This document shows positions 6,041 through 10,415 of a DNA stretch of 10,415 bases, one piece after another. Both the position numbers and the translations under genes were made by a program. Position 1 is the stretch's first letter, and the number at the start of each line of letters is the position of its first letter. Below the pieces are notes generated by a model. That model saw only the letters and a list, made by a program, of their open reading frames with translations. It did no database searches and was not told where the DNA came from. This DNA is from JAUQQI01 sp042408785. Its GTDB lineage: Bacteria > Chloroflexota > Dehalococcoidia > JAUQQI01. The stretch is from positions 1 to 10,415 of the forward strand of contig JBHOQU010000005.1 in NCBI GenBank assembly GCA_042408785.1, given 5' to 3'.

Positions 6041-7846
6041 TTGAACGGGCAACCCCTTACCATTCCCGAAATGCTCCACTGGAGCGCCCGCCGGTTCGGT
6101 GGCGGCACGGCCCTCTGGGAGCGCCCCGGCGACGGGCCGGTAACTTTGACCTTCGGGGAGCTGTGGGAGCGGGTGCTGCGCTGTCGGGCCGCCCTGGCCC
6201 GGGCGGGCGTGAAACCCGGGGACCACGTCGCCATCATTGCGCCTAACTCCATCGGGTGGGCCGTGGCCTTCCTGGGCATCACCTCCCTTGGGGCGGTGGC
6301 CGTGCCCATCTCCTTCCGGCTGCAGCCCAACGAACAGGCCGAGCTGGCCCGCAAGGCCGACGTAAAGTTTGGGGTGGTGGGGCCGACTCCGGGCGGTACC
6401 CTCCCCGAGCCCCTGCCTGGAACCCTTCAGACCTTCGTTATCGATGCCTGGGACGAGCTGCCGGCCGGGCACGTGGCCCTGGACCGCCTGCTGGAGGCCC
6501 CCGACCTGCAGGTCTCCGAGGGCGTAGGCGTCCGGCCGGACGACCTCGCCCTCATCCTCTTTACTTCCGGCACCATGGGGGCGGCCAAGGGAGTAATGCT
6601 CACCCACCGCAACCTCCTGGCCAACGTCTGGGCCATAACCCGGGCCGTAAAGGTCGGGCCCACCGACCGGGTGCTCCTGGTGCTTCCCATGCACCATCCA
6701 TATCCCCTCACCGTCGGGTTGCTGGCCCCCCTGGCGGTGGGGGCTACCACCGCCTTCGAAAACGACCTCAGGCGCACCGCCGACCGCATGGGCGAGTTCC
6801 AACCCACCATATTTCTGGGTGTCCCGGAGCTTTTCCGGCTGCTATTAAAAGCTATTTTTGCCCGGGCCGAATCGGAGGGGCGGCTGGAAAAGCTGCGCCG
6901 GGGGCTCGAGGCCTCCCGGCTCATCAAAGAGCTCACCGGGGTCAATGTCGGCCGGCTGCTCTTTCGGCCCCTCCACGAGCGGCTGGGCGGCCGGCTCCGG
7001 TTCATGGTGTCGGGCGGGGCGGCCCTCCCCCCGGAGCTGGCCCGGCAGTACTACCGGCTGGGGCTCCTGCTGGTCCAGGGCTGGGGCTTGAGCGAGACGG
7101 CACCGGTCCTTACGGTGCCGGAGATCAACCAGTGGAAGTTTCTGTTCACCCATTACTACGAGCGGGAGGCGGGCAGCGTGGGCCGGCCCCTGGCGGGGGT
7201 GCGGCTGCGCCTGCTGGACGTTCCGGAGAAGGGGATCTACGTTCGGGAGCACGGGCTGGGTGAGCTGGCAGCCCAGGGGCCGAACGTAAGCCCCGGGTAT
7301 TACAAGGATCCGGCGGCCACCGCCGCCGTGTTCTTCGAGGACGAAACGGGCCGCTGGTTCCGGACTGGCGATATCGGCCGGGTCGCTCCCAACGGGAACG
7401 TCTACTTAACCGGCCGGGCCAAGGCCATTATCGTTCTGGATACCGGCGAAAAGGTAAGCCCCGACGAGGTGGAGGACGTCCTGAAAGAGTGTCCCCTTAT
7501 CCAGGATGTGGCCGTTATCGGGCAGCGGGTCCTGCGGGGCGGCGAGCCGAAGGTGGAGGTCCACGCCGTGGTGTTTCCCGACCCCCAGGCGGTGGCCGAG
7601 CGGCTGGCCCGGGAGGGGCTGCCGGCGACCCCGGAGTTGGTTCACGGTTGGGTGGTGGCGGAGGTTCGGCAGGCCCAGCAGCGGCTGGCGCCCTACAAGT
7701 GGGTGCGGGAGGTGGTCCTGACCGATGAGCCCCTGCCCAAGACGGCCCTGGGGAAGGTGCGCCGGGGCGAGCTGGCCTCGGAGTTTAAGTTCGACGTCGA
7801 GCGGTTTCTCGCCCACCTGGCGGTGCCCACCCAGGCCGGGCCGTAA
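6041..7846 (+). CDS. Long-chain fatty acid-CoA ligase (AMP-forming)
   Basis: This is an ANL-superfamily enzyme activating a carboxylic acid with ATP to an acyl-adenylate, then forming the CoA thioester. Its length and the insert before the GWGLSE motif fit the long-chain acyl-CoA synthetase group. Numbering from ATG 5987 (619 aa): P-loop LFTSGTMGAAKGVMLTH 191-207, GWGLSETAP 365-373, GELAAQGPNVSPGYY 425-439, WFRTGDIG 457-464, hinge region GRAKAIIVLDTGEKVSP 476-492, and PKTALGKVRRGEL 584-596 with catalytic Lys590. I prefer TTG 6041 (601 aa): GAGGAGGG at 6031-6038 lies just before it, and the likely promoter -10 overlaps ATG 5987. The SD spacing is tight (3-6 nt depending on register), so ATG 5987 remains possible. 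Chain length cannot be read from the sequence. No terminator is obvious after the stop. Confidence 0.9.
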   Translation: MNGQPLTIPEMLHWSARRFGGGTALWERPGDGPVTLTFGELWERVLRCRAALARAGVKPGDHVAIIAPNSIGWAVAFLGITSLGAVAVPISFRLQPNEQAELARKADVKFGVVGPTPGGTLPEPLPGTLQTFVIDAWDELPAGHVALDRLLEAPDLQVSEGVGVRPDDLALILFTSGTMGAAKGVMLTHRNLLANVWAITRAVKVGPTDRVLLVLPMHHPYPLTVGLLAPLAVGATTAFENDLRRTADRMGEFQPTIFLGVPELFRLLLKAIFARAESEGRLEKLRRGLEASRLIKELTGVNVGRLLFRPLHERLGGRLRFMVSGGAALPPELARQYYRLGLLLVQGWGLSETAPVLTVPEINQWKFLFTHYYEREAGSVGRPLAGVRLRLLDVPEKGIYVREHGLGELAAQGPNVSPGYYKDPAATAAVFFEDETGRWFRTGDIGRVAPNGNVYLTGRAKAIIVLDTGEKVSPDEVEDVLKECPLIQDVAVIGQRVLRGGEPKVEVHAVVFPDPQAVAERLAREGLPATPELVHGWVVAEVRQAQQRLAPYKWVREVVLTDEPLPKTALGKVRRGELASEFKFDVERFLAHLAVPTQAGP

Positions 7847-7868
7847 CTCAGCCGAGCTCGGGCCCCAA

Positions 7869-8298
7869 CTAGCTTTCTACCGACCGCACCACGTGGGCGA
7901 GCACCTCAGTAAGGACCTGATGCAAACTCGGCGGCTCGGACGGGACCACCTGTCCCCCTTGGCCCACATGTTTATGATGGGGTGCAGTTGGCAGAGCAAT
8001 GGGCAGCATTATCGTAGCGGAAAATCAGTCGCCATTTGCTGTCCTGATAATGGTAACTATGGCTGAGAATTCACTGGTAGCCCAGGCTTGTATCGATAGT
8101 AACTCGAATATCCAGCGCTGACTCGTCGGAGAAGTAGGCTCGTGCTCTATACTGACCGATGGTATCATCGTCATTGATTGTGATGATCGGATGACTATCC
8201 CGGAAAAAATCTCGGTATTGCTTGATTAAGCGATCGTATCCTTCAAGAAATCCGGCGGCTGAGAGAGGCGACCTAGACCATGATGACAGGGGGGACAT
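7869..8298 (-). pseudogene. TumE/DUF6516-like toxin gene, broken by a stop and a frameshift
   Basis: Reading from ATG 8298, 75 residues run through RARAYFSDESALDIRV to a TGA at 8071-8073. Past that stop, in the same frame, SHSYHYQDSKWRLIFRYDNAAH continues (split here by the writing limit: SHSYHYQD, then LIFRYDNAAH), which is the family's YSYHYQD...FRYDNAPH signature. Near 8000 the match moves by one base into another frame that reads ALPTAPHHKHVG, SEPPSLHQVLTEVLAHVV and stops at 7869-7871, again the family's PHHKH and SEPPSLxxVL ending. One premature stop and one frameshift thus split an otherwise complete toxin. The start overlaps the antitoxin gene by 26 nt, lacks an SD and was probably translated by coupling. 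The toxin family name is from motif memory; the disruption itself is read directly. Confidence 0.72.
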
Positions 8299-8476
8299 GC
8301 AGACGTGCCATTATGCAGAGGGTTACCCAGTCCAGGTATTCTTCCCGGTCTGCGTCCTTAAATTCACCCGCCAGCCAGCGACGGTAAAACTCTGATGAAG
8401 TGAGCCCAAAGCGCTCCTCGAAGTCCCGGAGCCTGGCCTCAATATCTTCCCGGGATAGGCGTATTATTTCAGCCAC
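8273..8476 (-). CDS. Antitoxin of a TumE-like module
   Basis: This 67-residue, charged, soluble protein starts at GTG 8476 behind AGGGGGGA (plus 8481-8488). Residues about 6-24 form an acidic/basic amphipathic helix (SREDIEARLRDFEERFG). SSEFYRRWLAGEF follows, then a second helix with DWVTLCIMARL. It resembles the protein at 1356-1622 along its whole length, with the shared EFY-x(2)-W/F-x(2)-G pattern. Small proteins of this kind sit directly upstream of, and overlap, TumE-like toxins, as here. It has its own good promoter (8498-8527) and an intact frame, while its toxin is broken, so it could still be expressed as an orphan antitoxin. No helix-turn-helix or ribbon-helix-helix DNA-binding motif is evident. 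Confidence 0.7.
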   Translation of the reverse strand: MAEIIRLSREDIEARLRDFEERFGLTSSEFYRRWLAGEFKDADREEYLDWVTLCIMARLHVPPVIMV

Positions 8477-8497
8477 TTACTCCCCCCTGGCGCCCTC

Positions 8498-8527
8498 ATT
8501 CTATGGACTTTGGGCCTGTAATGTCAA
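8498..8527 (-). promoter_or_regulatory. Sigma-A-type promoter of the antitoxin-toxin pair
   Basis: Minus strand: perfect -35 TTGACA (plus 8522-8527), 18-bp spacer, -10 TAGAAT (plus 8498-8503). The antitoxin GTG lies 21 nt downstream of the -10, leaving a short leader with the SD. Confidence 0.65.
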
Positions 8528-8590
8528 CTAATGATGGGACCGGGTCAGGGTTTTGTTGGCCTGATTCGAGGCAGGCGCCGGCTGTAAGGG

Positions 8591-8604
8591 CGCACGGCCG
8601 TGCG
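8591..8604. repeat. Perfect 14-bp palindrome
   Basis: CGCACGGCCGTGCG reads the same on both strands. It lies in the 289-nt divergent gap between the antitoxin gene and the SDR gene, which otherwise shows only promoter elements and no gene. It may be an operator, but GC-rich palindromes of this size can arise by chance. Confidence 0.35.
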
Positions 8605-8716
8605 GCCAGACCAAAGAGAACAGCGGTTTCCTTAGTATTAGCTGTGACTGTGTAAAGTAAGCTCGAAAGCGCCGGCGACTCGGCCCGCTCTGGGGGCGCG
8701 GTAACAGTCCGGGGCG

Positions 8717-8725
8717 TGCTACTAT
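8717..8725 (+). promoter_or_regulatory. Extended -10 promoter of the SDR gene
   Basis: TGC-TACTAT is an extended -10 element (TGn plus a five-of-six -10). No good -35 is seen 17 bp upstream, as expected for extended -10 promoters. Predicted start is near 8732, about 34 nt before the ATG. Confidence 0.45.
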
Positions 8726-8765
8726 CCTTACGACGAAACCCTTAGGCAAGGAGGCGTGGGACCCA

Positions 8766-9557
8766 ATGGACCTTGGGCTTGCCGGCAAGGTCGCCATCGT
8801 TTCGGCCGCCAGCAAAGGCCTCGGCAAGGCGGTTGCCCTCGCCCTGGCCAGGGAGGGGGTCCGGCTGGCCATCTGCTCCCGGGACGGGAAAAACCTTGCG
8901 GCCGCCGCCGAGGAGGTCCGCTCCCAGACCGGGGCCGAGGTTCTGCCGGTAGTGTGCGACGTTACCGACCCCGACCAGATCCGGGAGATGGTCCGGCGCA
9001 CCGTTGACCGTTTCGGCACCGTCCACATCCTCTTTAACAACGCCGGTGGGCCCCCGGCCGGCCGCTTTGAAGACTTCGCCGACCCCGACTGGGAGGCCGC
9101 CTTCAGGCTCAACTTTATGTCGGCCCTGCGCTTCACCCGGGAGGTCCTCCCCTACATGCGGGCCCAGCGCTGGGGTCGGATAATTAACAACACCTCGATA
9201 ACCGTCAAACAGCCCCTGGACCTGCTCATCCTCTCCAACTCCATCCGAACGGCCGTCGTCGGCATGGCCAAGACCCTGGCCGACGAGGTGGCCCCCTTTA
9301 ACATCACCGTCAACAACGTCTGCCCCGGGCGAATAAGCACCGAGCGGGTCCGGGAGCTGGACGAGGCCCGGGCCCGACGGGAGAACCGGCCGGTGGAGGA
9401 CGTCGTCCGGGAGTGGGAAAAGGTGATCCCCATGGGCCGGTACGGGCGGCCGGAAGAGTTCGCCAACCTGGTGGTGTTCCTCGCCTCCGAGGCCGCCAGC
9501 TATATTACCGGCGCCACCATCCTGGTGGACGGGGGCATGTACCGGGGGCTTTACTGA
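8766..9557 (+). CDS. Atypical short-chain dehydrogenase/reductase lacking the Tyr-Lys pair
   Basis: This 263-residue Rossmann-fold protein belongs to the FabG-like SDR superfamily. The cofactor motif is SAASKGLG at 13-20 in place of TGxxxGxG. CDVTD at 64-68 (adenine site), NNAG at 91-94, Asn116 and the catalytic-type Ser144 (NTS) are present. Tyr and Lys, expected 13 and 17 residues after the serine, are Ser157 and Arg161 (in LSNSIR). NNVCPGRI and the C-terminal SEAASYITGATILVDGG are canonical. A conserved-domain subgroup of beta-ketoacyl-ACP-reductase-like SDRs with imperfect motifs exists, and I recall related sequences with an LSNxxR pattern. Redox activity by the standard mechanism is therefore doubtful, and the substrate is unknown. 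AAGGAGG at 8748-8754 is 11 nt from the ATG, somewhat far. A terminator follows, so it is probably monocistronic. Confidence 0.9.
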   Translation: MDLGLAGKVAIVSAASKGLGKAVALALAREGVRLAICSRDGKNLAAAAEEVRSQTGAEVLPVVCDVTDPDQIREMVRRTVDRFGTVHILFNNAGGPPAGRFEDFADPDWEAAFRLNFMSALRFTREVLPYMRAQRWGRIINNTSITVKQPLDLLILSNSIRTAVVGMAKTLADEVAPFNITVNNVCPGRISTERVRELDEARARRENRPVEDVVREWEKVIPMGRYGRPEEFANLVVFLASEAASYITGATILVDGGMYRGLY

Positions 9558-9576
9558 GGGCCCGTCCTCAGGCCGG

Positions 9577-9605
9577 CCGGTGGCCGTTCCGCCGCCGGTA
9601 GTTTT
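9577..9605 (+). terminator. Intrinsic terminator of the SDR gene
   Basis: CCGGTGGC (9577-9584) and GCCGCCGG (9591-9598) form an 8-bp stem with one G-U pair and a CGTTCC loop. TAGTTTT follows. The first palindromic repeat copy begins inside this T-run at 9604. Confidence 0.6.
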
Positions 9606-9634
9606 GACATAACCTGCATGACAGGTTATGTCAA
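9604..9634. repeat. Palindromic repeat copy 1 (31 bp)
   Basis: Perfect 13-bp arms TTGACATAACCTG (9604-9616) and CAGGTTATGTCAA (9622-9634) surround a 5-nt loop CATGA. It is AT-richer than its surroundings. It shares TTGACATAA/TTATGTCAA with copies 3 and 4 but not the inner bases, so the two arms have changed together. It lies between the SDR terminator and the first transposase fragment. Confidence 0.85.
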
Positions 9635-9751
9635 GGCTGACGTAACTTCCCGGGGAACTCCCGGCCCGAGGACCGGCCCAGAAACTGCCCCTGCTGCGGC
9701 TCGATTTACCGGCACCGACACGGCTACTCGAAAAAGGCGGTGAAAGGTCCC

Positions 9752-9766
9752 CGCTGTTGACATAAG
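9752..9766 (+). repeat. Half copy of the palindromic repeat (copy 2)
   Basis: CGCTGTTGACATAAG is identical over 15 nt to the left side of copy 3 (10018-10032), but no right arm follows. It lies exactly where the zinc-ribbon fragment of the transposase stops (TGA 9758-9760 is inside it). Confidence 0.7.
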
Positions 9767-10018
9767 TGGTGGTTACCGTCCGCTGCAAGTGCGCTCAGGC
9801 ACTATCCGGCCGGGGTGACCCGGGCCGACGGCGGCTGTGGCCTGGGCCTTAGGCCTAAGCACCAGGTCGATTGCACGGGGTCGTTATTGCCCTGGACCTG
9901 GGAACCGGCCAACCGGTGGGAATCGCCAAAATACCCGAACATGACGTTAAAGCCCTGCTTGAGTGGCTTGGTCCTCTGGTAAAAGCCTATGGGGTTGAGG
10001 TCATCGTAACCGATGAGC

Positions 10019-10056
10019 GCTGTTGACATAAGCGCTAAATCGCTTATGTCAACAGC
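10019..10056. repeat. Palindromic repeat copy 3 (38 bp, inserted in the transposase)
   Basis: Perfect 16-bp arms GCTGTTGACATAAGCG (10019-10034) and CGCTTATGTCAACAGC (10041-10056) surround the loop CTAAAT. It interrupts the transposase right after VIVTDE(R), introducing TGA 10024-10026. Taking out 34 nt (10021-10054) joins ...VTDER to AGLVAEG... in a single frame. Confidence 0.88.
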
Positions 10057-10279
10057 TGGGCTGGTTGCCGAGGGTCTTAATCTTCGGCAGGCCCACTGCC
10101 GATTTCACCTCAAGCGGCGGGTAGGCCGGCTTATCAAAGCCTTTGAAAGCGAGCTTGGGGAGCAGGCAAAACCGGCGAATAACCGATGAGCTTCCCCCTG
10201 ATGGTGGGAAGAGGCTCTTGAGCCAGGTTTGACCCGAATAAGAAGGTCCAGAGCCCCCTTTATCGGTTAAGGCAGATTA

Positions 10280-10309
10280 TTGACATAAACGCTAAAGTGT
10301 TTATGTCAA
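10280..10309. repeat. Palindromic repeat copy 4 (30 bp)
   Basis: Arms TTGACATAAAC (10280-10290) and GTTTATGTCAA (10299-10309) are perfect over 11 bp, with a G-T pair next and the loop CTAAAG, nearly the loop of copy 3. It is read through without a stop in the last transposase fragment (as DINAKVFMS). Confidence 0.85.
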
Positions 10310-10396
10310 AAACCCGTGCCCGGACAGTTCGGGGCTTTAAGGCCTTTTGTGGGGTGGAGTCTGCTCTCCTGCTTAGCTGTGCCAGGCTCGGCTGAC

Positions 10397-10415
10397 AGCC
10401 CAAAGAGCTTGGGCT
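10397..10415 (+). terminator. Hairpin at window end
   Basis: AGCCCAA and TTGGGCT are perfect 7-bp arms around AGAGC, 1 nt after the last transposase stop. The following bases are outside the window, so a T-run cannot be checked. It could be a terminator or an end structure of the insertion sequence. Confidence 0.3.

Larger units (their letters stand above)
9641..10395 (+). mobile_element. Wrecked DDE-type transposase (insertion sequence remnant)
   Basis: Five transposase-like pieces occur in order on the plus strand. (1) 9641-9757: RPRNCPCCGS...YRHRHGYSKK, a zinc-ribbon start, ending at TGA 9758. (2) 9766-9849: VVTVRCKCAQALSGR, a possible second half of the ribbon, with stops at 9850 and 9856. 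(3) 9859-10023: HGVVIALDLGTGQPVGIAK, then EWLGPLVKAYG and VEVIVTDE, the first catalytic half with two acidic strands. (4) 10055-10186: LVAEGLNLRQAHCRFHLK, RRVGRLIKAFE. (5) 10222-10392: SPLYRLRQII, then KTRARTVRGFK and GVESALLLSCARLG. Pieces are split by stops, frame changes, missing coding sequence (roughly 100 codons expected between 2 and 3, and the usual TNN-TEQ segment before RARTVRGFK) and palindromic repeats. I recognise the family only as a DDE transposase seen in Chloroflexota and thermophiles; the IS family is unassigned. No start codon, terminal inverted repeats or target duplication were identified. Confidence 0.75.

Noticed and set aside
5930..6802. Upstream extension of the Lrp-type frame to 368 codons
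   Set aside because: The upstream part is antisense to the acyl-CoA ligase gene and lacks family character; the ATG at 5929 has an excellent SD and the canonical domain start.
8742..9788. 348-codon open frame on the minus strand over the SDR gene
   Set aside because: It is antisense to a clear SDR gene, has no family motifs and is Gly/Pro-rich as expected from the reverse of GC-rich coding DNA.
9604..10309. Xer/dif-like or loxP-like recombination sites
   Set aside because: The arm TTATGTCAA resembles the XerD half-site and one copy has a 34-bp 14-6-14 form, but the conserved 9-mers are separated by 12-13 bp, not 6-8, and three copies sit inside a dead transposase.
9604..10309. CRISPR array
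   Set aside because: The repeats are irregularly spaced (about 150, 265 and 260 bp apart), vary in sequence, and have coding remnants between them; no cas genes are present.

Overview
The window is GC-rich and contains housekeeping genes, two decayed toxin-antitoxin modules and a ruined transposase, all read by eye from the sequence. Start codons include ATG, GTG and probably TTG. The organism looks like a GC-rich bacterium. The DnaA N-terminus (ALGELQLQ), the Obg sequence, the stand-alone Lrp-type domain and the TumE-like modules remind me of Chloroflexota, possibly Dehalococcoidia. That is recollection and not a search result.

Layout. Positions 1-1257 (+) hold the 3' end of a seven-iron-type ferredoxin gene and a thioredoxin reductase, a small redox operon. 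Positions 1356-1755 (+) hold an antitoxin-like small gene followed by scrambled pieces of its toxin partner. Positions 1752-3679 (-) hold obgE and nadD, overlapping by 4 nt (GTGA). Positions 3698-4005 are non-coding, with a strong dnaA terminator and a foldable segment. Positions 4006-5400 (-) are dnaA, with a sigma-A-like promoter about 150 nt upstream. Positions 5696-5929 (-) encode a stand-alone Lrp/AsnC ligand-binding domain, divergent from a long-chain acyl-CoA ligase gene at 6041-7846 (+). Positions 7869-8476 (-) hold a second TumE-like module with an intact antitoxin under a good promoter and a toxin broken by a stop and a frameshift. Positions 8766-9557 (+) encode an atypical short-chain dehydrogenase/reductase without the catalytic Tyr-Lys pair. 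Positions 9604-10395 hold a wrecked DDE transposase containing four copies or part-copies of a palindromic repeat with arms starting TTGACATAA.

How the parts relate. Ferredoxin and thioredoxin reductase supply redox power. NadD makes NAD precursors. Obg and DnaA link ribosome/GTP status and replication start. The acyl-CoA ligase activates fatty acids. The genes nearby do not form one obvious pathway.

The most unusual material is the palindromic repeat family inside the dead transposase. Removing 34 nt of one copy rejoins the transposase reading frame. Next come the two independently decayed toxin-antitoxin modules of one family, both keeping the antitoxin and losing the toxin. I see no convincing complete new system here.
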